Source: Streptomyces sp. S.PB5 (GTDB taxonomy: Bacteria > Actinomycetota > Actinomycetes > Streptomycetales > Streptomycetaceae). From it: a DNA stretch of 64,000 nt. Positions 9,933 to 18,804 of the stretch are shown here, piece by piece. The translations under genes were made by a program, and so were the position numbers. Under the pieces are notes generated by a model that was not told the origin of the DNA, did not search any database, and worked only from the letters and a program-made list of their open reading frames with translations. Position 1 is the first letter of the stretch, and every line of letters begins with the position of its first letter. The DNA lies in contig NZ_JAQMWP010000003.1 of the NCBI RefSeq assembly GCF_030403745.1, positions 525,401 through 589,400 of the forward strand. The letters are read 5' to 3'.

Positions 9933-9979
9933 CGGGCCTGCGTGCGGGGGCGCCCGGGCGAGGCGCGAGACTGTTCCCC

Positions 9980-11578
9980 ATGAGTGAGTCCAGCGTCGAG
10001 CCCAAGACCGTCCTGCTGCGCCGGGGTGAGGTCCACAGCCCCGCCGATCCGTTCGCCACCGCGATGGTCGTCGAGCGCGGCCAAGTCGCCTGGGTCGGTT
10101 CCGAAGGGGCCGCGGACGCCTTCGCGGACGGCGTCGACGAGGTCGTCGACCTGGACGGTGCCCTGGTCACCCCCGCGTTCACCGACGCCCACGTCCACAC
10201 CACGGCCACCGGGCTCGCCCTCACCGGCCTCGACCTGTCCGCCGCCCCCTCCCTGGAAGCGGCCCTCGCGCTCGTACGGGACTTCGCGGCCGCCCGCCCC
10301 GACGACCGCGTCCTGCTCGGCCACGGCTGGGACGCGGCCCGCTGGCCCGGCGGCGAGGCGCCCACGCGCGCGGAGCTGGACGCGGCCACCGGAGGCCGCC
10401 CCCTCTACCTGTCCCGTATCGACGTGCACTCGGCGGTCGTGACGACGGCCCTGCTCGACATGACCTCCCTGGGGCGCGTGGACGGGCCGCTGACCGCCGA
10501 CGCCCATCACGCCGTACGGGCCACCGCCCTGGCCGCCGTCACCCCGGCCCAGCGGATCGAGGCCCAGCGCACCGCCCTCGCCCACGCCGCCTCCCTCGGG
10601 ATCGGCTCGGTCCATGAGTGCGCCGGTCCCGAGATCTCCTCCGAGGACGACTTCACGGGCCTGCTGCGGCTCGCCGCCGAGGAGAGCGGTCCGCGGGTCG
10701 TCGGGTACTGGGCCGAGCAGGATGTCGAGAAGGCGCGGGAGCTGGGCGCGCTGGGCGCGGCCGGTGATCTGTTCGTCGACGGCGCCCTCGGCTCGCACAC
10801 CGCCTGTCTGCACCAGCCGTACGCCGACTCCGGCCACACCGGCACCGCCTACCTGGACGCCGCCGCCGTCGCCGCGCATGTCGTCGCCTGCACCGAGGCC
10901 GGCCTTCAGGCGGGCTTCCACGCCATCGGGGACGCCGCCGTGACCGCCGTGGTCGAGGGCATGCGCGCCGCCGCCGAGAAGGTCGGCCTCGCCCGGGTCC
11001 GCGCCGCCCGGCACCGGATCGAGCACGCCGAGATGCTCACCCCTGAGACCATCGCGGCCTTCGCCGACCTGGGGCTGACCGCCTCCGTGCAGCCCGCCTT
11101 CGACGCGCTGTGGGGCGGCGAGGAGGGCATGTACGCCCAGCGGCTCGGAGCGGAGCGAGCGCGCGGTCTGAACCCCTTCGCGGCCCTCCTGAAGGCCGGG
11201 GTGCCGCTCGCCTTCGGATCCGACAGCCCGGTCACACCGCTCGACCCGTGGGGCACCGTCCGGGCCGCCGCCTTCCACCGCACGCCGGAGCACCGGATCT
11301 CGGTGCGTGCCGCGTTCACGGCGCACACGCGGGGCGGCTGGCGCGCGATCGGACGGGACGACGCGGGTGTCCTGGTGCCGGGCGCGCCCGCCGACTACGC
11401 GGTGTGGCGCACCGACGAACTCGTCGTCCAGGCCCCCGACGACCGGGTCGCCCGCTGGTCCACCGACCCCCGCTCCGGCACCCCCGGACTGCCCGACCTG
11501 ACCCCCGGCGCCGACCTGCCCGTCTGCCTGCGCACCGTGGTGGGCGGACGGACCGTGTTCGTACGGCCGAGCGAGTGA
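9980..11578 (+). CDS. Amidohydrolase 3 family metal-dependent hydrolase
   Basis: The 532-residue protein is a YtcJ-type amidohydrolase. The metal-binding motif DAHVHTTATG follows the entry beta-sandwich (near residues 70-80), FHAIGDAAV is the later His motif, RIEHAEML another, and FGSDSPVTPLDPW contains the conserved Asp. Length fits the family (about 530-550). Members hydrolyse amide or N-formyl bonds in diverse compounds, and the natural substrate is not inferable. It is probably linked with the Lrp regulator just upstream. Confidence 0.9.
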   Translation: MSESSVEPKTVLLRRGEVHSPADPFATAMVVERGQVAWVGSEGAADAFADGVDEVVDLDGALVTPAFTDAHVHTTATGLALTGLDLSAAPSLEAALALVRDFAAARPDDRVLLGHGWDAARWPGGEAPTRAELDAATGGRPLYLSRIDVHSAVVTTALLDMTSLGRVDGPLTADAHHAVRATALAAVTPAQRIEAQRTALAHAASLGIGSVHECAGPEISSEDDFTGLLRLAAEESGPRVVGYWAEQDVEKARELGALGAAGDLFVDGALGSHTACLHQPYADSGHTGTAYLDAAAVAAHVVACTEAGLQAGFHAIGDAAVTAVVEGMRAAAEKVGLARVRAARHRIEHAEMLTPETIAAFADLGLTASVQPAFDALWGGEEGMYAQRLGAERARGLNPFAALLKAGVPLAFGSDSPVTPLDPWGTVRAAAFHRTPEHRISVRAAFTAHTRGGWRAIGRDDAGVLVPGAPADYAVWRTDELVVQAPDDRVARWSTDPRSGTPGLPDLTPGADLPVCLRTVVGGRTVFVRPSE

Positions 11579-11687
11579 TCTCCCGGGGTGGCGCGCCTCC
11601 GATCGGGCGCCGCGACCCGCTCTCGCGACCTGCGCATCCTCGACCCTGACCAGGGCATTGAGCGCAGATCCGCAGGTCAAACGGCTG

Positions 11688-11718
11688 TTGACAGCCGACG
11701 GCAGGGGGCCGGTAGGTT
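11688..11718 (+). promoter_or_regulatory. Candidate promoter in a 536 bp gap before ppm1
   Basis: TTGACA at 11688-11693 and TAGGTT at 11713-11718 are 19 bases apart, a slightly long but plausible sigma-70-type promoter (shifting the -10 to GTAGGT gives 18). It would start transcription about 390 bases before ppm1. The remainder of the gap 11579-12114 has short GGAACGTTCC-like repeats but no gene I can support, so a long leader or a small RNA is possible. Confidence 0.4.
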
Positions 11719-12114
11719 CGGCCCAGTCCACCACCGGACGCCCGACCGGGGAACGTCCGTCAACTCGAAGCCGCGCCGCTGGGTCAGGGACGGTGTGCCG
11801 CACCGGGGCACCGCCACTGGCAGCCAGGCTCAGCGCCCGCGCCGCTGCGAGGGAACGTTCCGGCCGGTCGGGGAGGTGTGACCCGGGTGGGGCCCGGGCG
11901 CTCAGTAGACAACGGCTTCAGGTCGACCCGCAGCCAGCGGGTCCCAGGTCGGCCCGAAGGGCGCCGGGCCCCCATCCGCAGTCCGCACAGCTGTCCAAAC
12001 GAGCGTTCTTACCCCGCTTTTGTTAAAACGACACCACCATACGAACCTCCTGTCACGTCGGCGCAAGCGTCGCCCACTATGGTGGACGCCTGCGTACGGA
12101 GTGAAGGGGCAGCA

Positions 12115-12909
12115 GTGAACGACGGCGACGGGACCCTCGCGGCACAAAGCCAGGGGAGGCAGTTCGGCCCGCTCGGCACGACCTTGGTGATCATCCCGAC
12201 CTACAACGAGGCGGAGAACATCAAGACGATCGTCGACCGAGTACGCAAGGCCGTTCCCGAGGCGCACGTTCTCGTCGCCGACGACAACAGCCCCGACGGC
12301 ACCGGCAAACTCGCCGACGAACTCGCCGCGGCGGACGACCAGGTCCAGGTACTGCACCGCAAGGGCAAGGAGGGCCTCGGCGCCGCCTACCTCGCGGGCT
12401 TCACCTGGGGACTCGAGCACGGCTACGGCGTCCTCGTCGAGATGGACGCCGACGGCTCCCACCAGCCCGAGGAGCTGCCGCGGCTGCTGATCGCCCTCAA
12501 GGGCGCCGACCTCGTCCTCGGCTCCCGCTGGGTGCCCGGAGGGAGGGTCGTGAACTGGCCCAAGTCCCGCGAGTTCATCTCCCGCGGCGGCAGCCTCTAC
12601 TCCCGGGTGGCCCTCGACCTCCCCCTGCGGGACATCACCGGCGGCTACCGCGCCTTCCGCCGCGAAACCCTGGAAGGCCTCGGCCTCGCCGACGTCGCCT
12701 CCCAGGGCTACTGCTTCCAGGTCGACCTCGCCCGCCGCGCGGTCAAGGCCGGCTACCACGTCGTCGAGGTCCCCATCACCTTCGTCGAGCGCGAGCACGG
12801 CGACTCCAAGATGAGCCGCGACATCCTGGTGGAGGCCCTGTGGCGGGTCACCACGTGGGGCGTGGGGGAGCGGGTCGGCAAGGTGACGGGCCGGGGCAAG
12901 AAGGCCTGA
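12115..12909 (+). CDS. ppm1: Polyprenol-phosphate-mannose synthase (Ppm1/Dpm)
   Basis: The 264-residue GT2 enzyme moves mannose from GDP-mannose to polyprenol phosphate at the inner face of the membrane, supplying the donor for O-mannosylation of exported proteins. The fold begins with VIIPTYNEAENI; DDNSPDGT (56-63) and EMDADGS (109-115, DxD at 111-113) bind sugar nucleotide and metal. It ends without membrane helices or a fused Lnt domain. In S. coelicolor ppm1 (SCO1423) is needed for phage phiC31 infection. The GTG with AAGGGG upstream is preferred to an ATG at 12079. Confidence 0.92.
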   Translation: MNDGDGTLAAQSQGRQFGPLGTTLVIIPTYNEAENIKTIVDRVRKAVPEAHVLVADDNSPDGTGKLADELAAADDQVQVLHRKGKEGLGAAYLAGFTWGLEHGYGVLVEMDADGSHQPEELPRLLIALKGADLVLGSRWVPGGRVVNWPKSREFISRGGSLYSRVALDLPLRDITGGYRAFRRETLEGLGLADVASQGYCFQVDLARRAVKAGYHVVEVPITFVEREHGDSKMSRDILVEALWRVTTWGVGERVGKVTGRGKKA

Positions 12910-12987
12910 CAGCGGCCGTACGGTCACACAGGCCCCGTTGATCGCCCCCTTATCCCGTGCTGAGCCCTGCCCAGGCACACTGGATGC

Positions 12988-13515
12988 ATGACGACTGGCG
13001 CTCCGCCCCCGACGTACCCCGCCCGGCCCCCGCGCTCCCGGTTGCGCACCTTCCTGCCGCTGGGGATCGCGGCGTGGCTGGTGCTGGAGATCTGGTTGCT
13101 GACCGTGGTGGCGGGCGCGGCCGGTGGATTCACGGTGTTCCTGCTGCTGCTCGCCGGCCTGGTGCTCGGTGCGGTGGTCATCAAGCGGGCGGGCCGCCGG
13201 GCCTTTAAGAACCTCAACGAGGCGCTGCAGCGCGGCACCGCCCCCGCGAGCGGTGGTGGCAACGGCCTGATGATGCTGGGCGGCCTTCTGCTGATGCTCC
13301 CCGGCCTGATCTCCGACGCGGTGGGCCTGCTCCTGCTGATCCCGCCGGTCCAGAAGACCATCGCCCGCCGCGCGGAACGCACCTTCGAACGCAAACTCAG
13401 CGAGTCCGCCCCGGGCACCCTCGGCGACGCCTTCCAGCAGGCCCGCATGCACCGCCCCGACGGCAAGGTCGTCCAGGGCGAGGTCATCAGGGACGAACCG
13501 GGGGACACGCCCTAG
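12988..13515 (+). CDS. fxsA: FxsA family membrane protein
   Basis: The 175-residue protein has three to four hydrophobic segments: about 28-46, 47-62, and a pair around 92-115 within the conserved GLMMLGGLLLMLPGLISDAVG box typical of FxsA. The C-terminus is basic and then acidic and faces the cytoplasm by the positive-inside rule. In E. coli FxsA affects F-plasmid exclusion of phage T7; its role in actinobacteria is not established. It follows ppm1 by 78 bases and a strong hairpin lies downstream. Confidence 0.88.
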   Translation: MTTGAPPPTYPARPPRSRLRTFLPLGIAAWLVLEIWLLTVVAGAAGGFTVFLLLLAGLVLGAVVIKRAGRRAFKNLNEALQRGTAPASGGGNGLMMLGGLLLMLPGLISDAVGLLLLIPPVQKTIARRAERTFERKLSESAPGTLGDAFQQARMHRPDGKVVQGEVIRDEPGDTP

Positions 13516-13647
13516 GAGCCGCGGCGCCCGCTGACGGGCTGAGGCGTCCCGATCGGACCGGGCCCGTCCGGCGTTACCGGACCGGGCCCGTCCGGCTTTC
13601 GAGGACGAGGCGCCATGGGCCGACGGGTCGGCGGCCGCCGAAAACGC

Positions 13648-13692
13648 AACCGCGGGCGCCGTACGCAGAGTTCACGTACGGCGCCCGCGGTT
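13648..13692. terminator. Bidirectional hairpin terminator between fxsA and rbpA
   Basis: An 18-base perfect stem (arms 13648-13665 and 13675-13692, opening AACCGCGGGCGCC) closes a nine-base loop. It sits between two convergent genes and has A residues on one flank and T residues on the other, so it can serve both. Just before it, GGACCGGGCCCGTCCGG occurs twice (13554-13595), adding further hairpins. Confidence 0.85.
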
Positions 13693-13730
13693 ATTGCGTG
13701 CGCTGTGTTTCCGCTCAGGCCCCGCAGGGA

Positions 13731-14105
13731 CTACGCGGACTTACGGCTGTCCCGCGGATGGATCGCGATGTTCATCGCTCCCGAGCGCAGAACGGCCAGA
13801 CGCTCCTCGAGGACCTCTTCGAGTTCCTCGCGGGTGCGCCGCTCCATCAGCATGTCCCAATGCGTACGCGCGGGCTTGGCCTTCTTTTCCTCAGGGCCAT
13901 CGCCGTCAACGAGGAGTGCCTGGGCCCCGCAGACCTTGCACTCCCACTCCGGCGGGATCTCCGCCTCGACCGAGAAGGGCATCTCAAAGCGATGTCCCTT
14001 CTCGCATGCGTACTCCACGGCCTGGCGCGGGGCCAGGTCGATGCCGCGGTCCGTCTCGTAGCTGGTCACCACGAGGCGCGTGCCGCGAAGAGCTCGCTCA
14101 CTCAT
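13731..14105 (-). CDS. rbpA: RNA polymerase-binding protein RbpA
   Basis: The 124-residue protein is RbpA, an actinobacterial factor that binds the RNA polymerase beta subunit and primary sigma (HrdB) to aid open-complex formation. Visible parts in order are the N-terminal tail (MSERALRGTRLVV), a zinc-type core with CEKGHRF and CKVCGAQAL, a basic linker (KKAKPARTHWDML) and the C-terminal sigma-interacting helix (RRTREELEEVLEERLAVLR). The ATG has GGGAGG upstream. It is preceded by a sigma-R promoter. S. coelicolor RbpA (SCO1421) has the same size and has been linked to basal rifampicin resistance and the thiol stress response. Confidence 0.97.
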   Translation of the reverse strand: MSERALRGTRLVVTSYETDRGIDLAPRQAVEYACEKGHRFEMPFSVEAEIPPEWECKVCGAQALLVDGDGPEEKKAKPARTHWDMLMERRTREELEEVLEERLAVLRSGAMNIAIHPRDSRKSA

Positions 14106-14166
14106 GAATCGTGCCTCCCGGGCTTGTCGCCCACAGGACAGGTGTCGCTGTCGTCGTCATCCGGTC

Positions 14167-14192
14167 AACGTCCGGTCGGCGGTAAAGATTCC
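14167..14192 (-). promoter_or_regulatory. Sigma-R promoter of rbpA
   Basis: On the reverse strand GGAAT (14192-14188) is followed after exactly 18 bases by GTT (14169-14167). This is the consensus for SigR, the disulfide-stress sigma factor of Streptomyces. It ends about 60 bases before the rbpA ATG. The rbpA gene of S. coelicolor is a known SigR target, which supports the call. Confidence 0.9.
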
Positions 14193-14256
14193 CGTTCCGG
14201 GTCATGCGTCGCCGTCGTAGCCGCCCCTTGTTGTACCCACCGGCGCCCGGTTTGTC

Positions 14257-14274
14257 ACATCTGCTAGCAGATGT
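14257..14274. promoter_or_regulatory. Perfect 18-bp palindrome upstream of rbpA
   Basis: ACATCTGCTAGCAGATGT is a perfect inverted repeat centred on CTAG, about 65 bases upstream of the sigma-R -35 box and 86 bases past the MFS stop. It has no T tract, so an operator or second promoter control site is more likely than a terminator. No regulator can be named. Confidence 0.45.
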
Positions 14275-14360
14275 CACCCAGCGTTTCGGCATCTTTGACG
14301 CGCAGTAACGGTACGCCTGGCAGGCCAAACGCGTACACTACCGCCCTTTCGCGTCGAACG

Positions 14361-15707
14361 CTAAATCTTCTCGGGTACGGGATTCCCCGCGTCGCTGATC
14401 GCCCGCCGCACCGGAACCCGTGCGAGCAGGGCGAACCCGAGGACGAAGAAGGCCACCAGAGAGATGATCGCGTCCCGATAACTTCCCGTCAGCTGGTAGG
14501 TGATCCCGAACAGAAGCGGGCCCAGCCAGCTCATGCCCCGGTCGCTCATCTCGTACGCCGAGAAGTACTCGGCCTCCTTGCCCGGCGGGACGAGATGCGA
14601 GAAGAGGGAGCGGGACAGGGCCTGGCTGCCACCGAGGACCAGACCGATCCCGGCGGCCAGCACGAAGAACCACACCGGCGCCCCGGCGGGCAGGAAGTAG
14701 CCGGCCGTCAGTGTCAGCGTCCACGCCACCAGCGAACCGAGGATCGTGCGCTTCGCACCGTAGATCCGAGCCAGTCGGCCCATGCCCAGCGCGCCCGCCA
14801 CCGCCAGCACCTGCACCAGCAGGACGGCGCCGATGAGGGTCGACTGGCCGAGGCCGAGTTCCTCGGAGCCGTAGACGGACGCCTGGGAGATCACGGTCTG
14901 GATGCCGTCGTTGTAGATGAGGTAGGCCAGCAGGAACGAGAGCGTCAGGGGATGGCGGCGCATGTCGCGGACCGTCGCCGCGAGCTGCCGGAAGCCGGGC
15001 GCGGTCGCCTCCTTCGGCGGCATGCGGCGGTCGTGGAGCCTGCGCAGCGGTACGAGGGTGAAGGCGCCCCACCACAGTCCCGCCGACGCCAGACAGATCC
15101 GGACGGCCATGCCCTCGGAGAGGCCGAAGGAGTCATGGGCGCTGTAGAGGACCAGGTTCACGACCAGGACCAGGGAACCCGCCGCGTATCCGAAGGCCCA
15201 GCCCCGGGAGGAGACCGCGTCGCGTTCCCCGGGCTCGGCGATCTGCGGGAGGTAGGAGTTGTAGAGCATCATCCCGACGGACATCGCCGCGTTCGCCACG
15301 ATCAGCAGGATGCCGCCGAGCAGATAGCGGTGGCCGTCGAGGAAGAACAGGCCGGTCGTCGCCACGGCTCCCGTGTAGGCGGCCGTCGCCAGCAGCGGCT
15401 TCTTGCGGCCGGTGCGGTCGGCCGCCGCGCCCACCAGCGGCATCAGCAGCACGGCCACGATCACGGACAGGGACACCGAGTAAGCGAAGAACGAACCGGC
15501 GCGCACCGGGATCCCCAGGGGATGGACATAGCCGTCCGCGTCCGCCGCGTCCTCGGCGACCGACGTCAGATAGGGGCCGAGGAACACGGTGAGCACACTC
15601 GTCGAGTAGACCGAGCACGCCCAGTCGTAGAAGTACCAGCCGCGCTGCTCGCGCCGCCGGTCGGCGGCCTCGTCGGCGCTCTTCGTCTGCACGGCGTCGG
15701 TGCCCAA
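14361..15707 (-). CDS. UMF1-type MFS permease
   Basis: The roughly 448-residue membrane protein has about twelve hydrophobic segments. Its opening QRGWYFYDWACSVYSTSVLTVF-type region is typical of the UMF1 (Atg22-like) branch of the major facilitator superfamily, with the loop motif GAAADRTGRKKPLLA after the second helix. UMF1 members are proposed exporters of amino acids or other small metabolites. A TTG start with GAGGGGG five bases upstream is preferred; a GTG at 15692 would be five codons shorter. It lies 56 bases downstream of the phosphodiesterase gene and is probably cotranscribed with it. Confidence 0.85.
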   Translation of the reverse strand: MGTDAVQTKSADEAADRRREQRGWYFYDWACSVYSTSVLTVFLGPYLTSVAEDAADADGYVHPLGIPVRAGSFFAYSVSLSVIVAVLLMPLVGAAADRTGRKKPLLATAAYTGAVATTGLFFLDGHRYLLGGILLIVANAAMSVGMMLYNSYLPQIAEPGERDAVSSRGWAFGYAAGSLVLVVNLVLYSAHDSFGLSEGMAVRICLASAGLWWGAFTLVPLRRLHDRRMPPKEATAPGFRQLAATVRDMRRHPLTLSFLLAYLIYNDGIQTVISQASVYGSEELGLGQSTLIGAVLLVQVLAVAGALGMGRLARIYGAKRTILGSLVAWTLTLTAGYFLPAGAPVWFFVLAAGIGLVLGGSQALSRSLFSHLVPPGKEAEYFSAYEMSDRGMSWLGPLLFGITYQLTGSYRDAIISLVAFFVLGFALLARVPVRRAISDAGNPVPEKI

Positions 15708-15763
15708 CCCGGCCCCCTCACTGGTCCCGCGCCCAGTCCGCGGTTCCAGGGGTGCGCGGGCCG

Positions 15764-16531
15764 TCAGACCCAGACGCCCCGGTCCTCCATGACCTTGCGC
15801 AACGTGTCGATGTGATCGGTCATGATGCCATCGACTCCCAGGTCCAGGAGCCGGTGCATCCGCTCGGGTTCGTTGATCGTCCACACGTGCACCTGCAGCC
15901 CGCGCGCGTGGGCGGTCCGCACGAAGCGGTGGTCGACCACCTGGACGCCGCTCTGGGCCTCCGGCACCTGCGCGGCGACCGCGGACCGGCGCAGCGCGGC
16001 GGGCACACCCCAGGAGCGAAGCCGCAGGTTGAGGACTCCGCGGGTGCCGTACGACGTCGCCAGGCGTGGTCCGGCGAGCCGCTGGGCGCGCACGACCCGG
16101 GCCTCGGAGAAGGAACCGACGCAGATCCGGTCCCAGGTGCTGGTGCGCTCGATCAGGTCCAGGAGCGGCCGGAGGGCCGGCTCGTCCTTGATGTCGACGT
16201 TCCAGCGGGCCTCGGGAAACTCCTCCAGGAGCTCCTCGAAGAGCGGCACCGGCTCCTTGCCCGCCACGCGCGCGTGCCGTACGTCCGCCCAGGGCAGGTC
16301 GCAGATCCGGCCCGCCCCGTCGGTGACCCGGTCCAGCGTGGTGTCGTGGAAGGCGACGAGCTTCCCGTCCGCCGTCGCGTGGACGTCCGTCTCCAGATAG
16401 CGGTAGCCGGTCTCGATCGCCCGCCGGAACTGCAGCAGGGTGTTCTCCAGGCCGTCCGCCGCCCCGCCCCGGTGGGCGAAGGCGATCGGGCCGGGGTGGT
16501 CGAGGTACGGGTGACGTGTCCGGGTGCTCAC
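15764..16531 (-). CDS. Glycerophosphodiester phosphodiesterase
   Basis: This 255-residue GDPD-fold enzyme hydrolyses glycerophosphodiesters to glycerol-3-phosphate and an alcohol. The catalytic box is intact: AFAHRGGAADGLENTL supplies His-Arg and Glu, and YLETDVHATADGKLVAFHD supplies the Glu-Asp pair and second His. WTINEPERM near the C-terminus is also conserved. There is no signal peptide, so it is probably cytoplasmic and may act on lipid-derived diesters. Its GTG overlaps the yczE stop (GTGA), indicating translational coupling. Confidence 0.92.
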   Translation of the reverse strand: MSTRTRHPYLDHPGPIAFAHRGGAADGLENTLLQFRRAIETGYRYLETDVHATADGKLVAFHDTTLDRVTDGAGRICDLPWADVRHARVAGKEPVPLFEELLEEFPEARWNVDIKDEPALRPLLDLIERTSTWDRICVGSFSEARVVRAQRLAGPRLATSYGTRGVLNLRLRSWGVPAALRRSAVAAQVPEAQSGVQVVDHRFVRTAHARGLQVHVWTINEPERMHRLLDLGVDGIMTDHIDTLRKVMEDRGVWV

Positions 16532-17181
16532 CGACGCAGTATGGCTCCCCGGGGTTGCCCGGTGGCAACGACCGTGCTGCTGTCCGATGCCGCGGGGACG
16601 TCGAACACCCGCAGGAAGAGCTGTGCGAGCGGGCCGATGGACACCGCGTAGAGCAGCGTGCCGATGCCGATGGTGCCGCCGAGCACGAAGCCCGTCACGA
16701 CCACCGCGATCTCGACGGCCGTCCGCATCAGCCGGATGGAACGCCCCGTGCGCTGGTGCAGCCCTGTCATCAGACCGTCGCGCGGCCCCGGCCCGAAGCG
16801 GGCGGCGATGTAGAGGCCGGTGGCGACGCCGTTGAGCAGGATGCCGACCAGCATGAGCGGGATCCGCACGGCCAGGGTGTGCGCCTCGGGAACCGCGGCC
16901 AGGGTGGCGTCCATCGCGATGCCGACCACGAAGACGTTGGAGACGGTGCCGAGCCCCGGCCGCTGGCGCAGCGGAATCCACAGCAGGAGCACCGCCGCGC
17001 CCACGACGATCGACACGACGCCGATCGTCAGGCCCGTCAGCTCGGCGAGGCCCTGGTGCAGCACGTTCCAGGGCTCCAGGCCCAGGCCCGCCTCGACGAG
17101 CAGTGCGGAACTCGCTCCGTACAGCGCGAGACCGAAGTACAGCTGGATCAGCCGGCGCCCGAGCCGGCTCTTTGTGGACAA
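16528..17181 (-). CDS. yczE: YczE-like integral membrane protein
   Basis: The 217-residue protein has five likely transmembrane segments (about 9-30, 46-66, 72-95, 105-130 and 150-180). Phrases such as GLGLEPWNVLHQGL and FGPGPRDGLMTGL identify the YczE/YitT-like family. The TTG start has AGGGGG six bases upstream. Its function is unsettled. In many bacteria yczE lies beside a MocR regulator (YczR), and the same holds here: the MocR gene starts 99 bases away in the opposite direction. That supports direct control by that regulator. Confidence 0.85.
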   Translation of the reverse strand: MSTKSRLGRRLIQLYFGLALYGASSALLVEAGLGLEPWNVLHQGLAELTGLTIGVVSIVVGAAVLLLWIPLRQRPGLGTVSNVFVVGIAMDATLAAVPEAHTLAVRIPLMLVGILLNGVATGLYIAARFGPGPRDGLMTGLHQRTGRSIRLMRTAVEIAVVVTGFVLGGTIGIGTLLYAVSIGPLAQLFLRVFDVPAASDSSTVVATGQPRGAILRR

Positions 17182-17280
17182 GTGATGCCCCCTGTGGTCG
17201 TGGTGGCCTGGTCCATGACACCCTGTGGCTTGGGTGGAGACCTCATCCATGGCCAATTCGGGGAAGGTGGACTGATTTCC

Positions 17281-18780
17281 ATGGCGCAGTGGACCTCGGC
17301 GGTGGGAGCGGCGCAGCTCGCCCGGCTGCTCAACTCCCAGCAGGACCGCCCGGCGGGCCCCGGCACGCGCCGCCCGCCGGCCTACCGGGCCCTCGCCGAC
17401 GGCATCCGGCTCCTGGTCCTCGAAGGCCGCGTCCCGGTGGCCGCCCGCCTGCCCGCCGAACGCGAACTCGCCCTGTCCCTGTCGGTCAGCCGTACGACGG
17501 TGGCGGCGGCGTACGAAGCCCTGCGCGCGGAGGGTTTCCTGGAGTCGCGGCGGGGTGCGGGCAGCTGGACCGCGGTCCCGGCCGGCAACCCTCTTCCCGC
17601 GCGCGGCCTGGAGCCCCTGCCCCCCGAGGCACTCGGCTCCATGATCGACCTGGGCTGCGCGGCCCTTCCCGCCCCCGAGCCATGGCTGACCCGTGCCGTG
17701 CAGGGCGCGTTGGAGGAACTGCCGCCGTACGCCCACACCCACGGCGACTACCCGGCCGGGCTCCCCGCGCTCCGCTCGATGATCGCCGACCGGTACACCG
17801 CGCGCGGCATCCCCACCATGCCCGAGCAGATCATGGTGACGACCGGTGCGATGGGCGCCATCGACGCGATCTGTCATCTCTTCGGCGGCCGCGGCGAACG
17901 CATCGCCGTCGAATCGCCCTCCTACGCCAACATCCTCCAGCTCATGCGGGAGGCGGGCGCCCGGCTGGTGCCCGTCGCGATGGCCGACGGGCTGGCCGGC
18001 TGGGACATGGACCGCTGGCGTCAGGTCCTGCGGGACGCGGCACCGCGGATCGCCTACATCGTCGCCGACTTCCACAACCCGACCGGCGCGCTCGCCGACG
18101 ACGACCAGCGGCGTCGGCTCGTGGACGCGGCGCGGTCGGCGGGGACCGTGCTGGTCGCCGACGAGACGATGAGCGAGCTGTGGCTGGACGAGGACGTCGA
18201 GATGCCACGGCCCGTGTGCGGGTTCGATCCCGCCGGGTCCACGGTGATCACCGTGGGGTCCGCGAGCAAGGCGTTCTGGGCGGGCATGCGGATCGGGTGG
18301 GTGCGGGCGGCACCGGACGTCATCCGCAGTCTCGTCGCCGCGCGCGCGTACGCCGACCTCGGGACGCCCGTCGTCGAGCAGCTGGCCGTGAACTGGCTCT
18401 TCAGTACGGGGGGTTGGGAGCAGGCCGTGGAGGTGCGGCGGGCCCAGGCCCGGGAGAACCGGGACGCGCTGGTGGCTGCGGTGCGACGGGAGTTGCCTGC
18501 GTGGGAGTTCGAGGTGCCACGGGGTGGGCTGACGTTGTGGGTGCGGGCCGGGGGGCTTTCCGGGTCGCGGCTCGCCGAGGTGGGGGAGCGGGTCGGGGTG
18601 CGGGTTCCTTCCGGGCCTCGGTTCGGGGTCGACGGGGCCTTCGAGGGGTATGTGCGGTTGCCGTTCACTGTGGGGGGTGCGGTGGCTGAGGAGGCGGCGG
18701 TGCGCCTGGCCACGGCGGCGCAATTGGTGGAGAGCGGAGCGTCGGGTGGTGGGGAGTCGCCGCGCACGTTTGTGGCATGA
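17281..18780 (+). CDS. MocR/GntR regulator with aminotransferase domain (YczR-like)
   Basis: The 499-residue protein has a GntR winged helix at about residues 30-95 (RLPAERELALSLSVSRTTVAAAY) and a fold-type I aminotransferase domain. Lys330 in SASKAFWAGMRIGW is the expected PLP-binding lysine, and ADFHNPTGAL carries the usual Asn and Pro. MocR proteins sense PLP or an amino acid and control a nearby gene. The divergent yczE gene is the likely target, with the operator in the 99-base gap, which holds two CCTGTGG direct repeats. The ATG follows GGGGAAGGTGG. Confidence 0.92.
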   Translation: MAQWTSAVGAAQLARLLNSQQDRPAGPGTRRPPAYRALADGIRLLVLEGRVPVAARLPAERELALSLSVSRTTVAAAYEALRAEGFLESRRGAGSWTAVPAGNPLPARGLEPLPPEALGSMIDLGCAALPAPEPWLTRAVQGALEELPPYAHTHGDYPAGLPALRSMIADRYTARGIPTMPEQIMVTTGAMGAIDAICHLFGGRGERIAVESPSYANILQLMREAGARLVPVAMADGLAGWDMDRWRQVLRDAAPRIAYIVADFHNPTGALADDDQRRRLVDAARSAGTVLVADETMSELWLDEDVEMPRPVCGFDPAGSTVITVGSASKAFWAGMRIGWVRAAPDVIRSLVAARAYADLGTPVVEQLAVNWLFSTGGWEQAVEVRRAQARENRDALVAAVRRELPAWEFEVPRGGLTLWVRAGGLSGSRLAEVGERVGVRVPSGPRFGVDGAFEGYVRLPFTVGGAVAEEAAVRLATAAQLVESGASGGGESPRTFVA

Positions 18781-18804
18781 CGGCGACTGGATCTGCCTGA
18801 AGGA

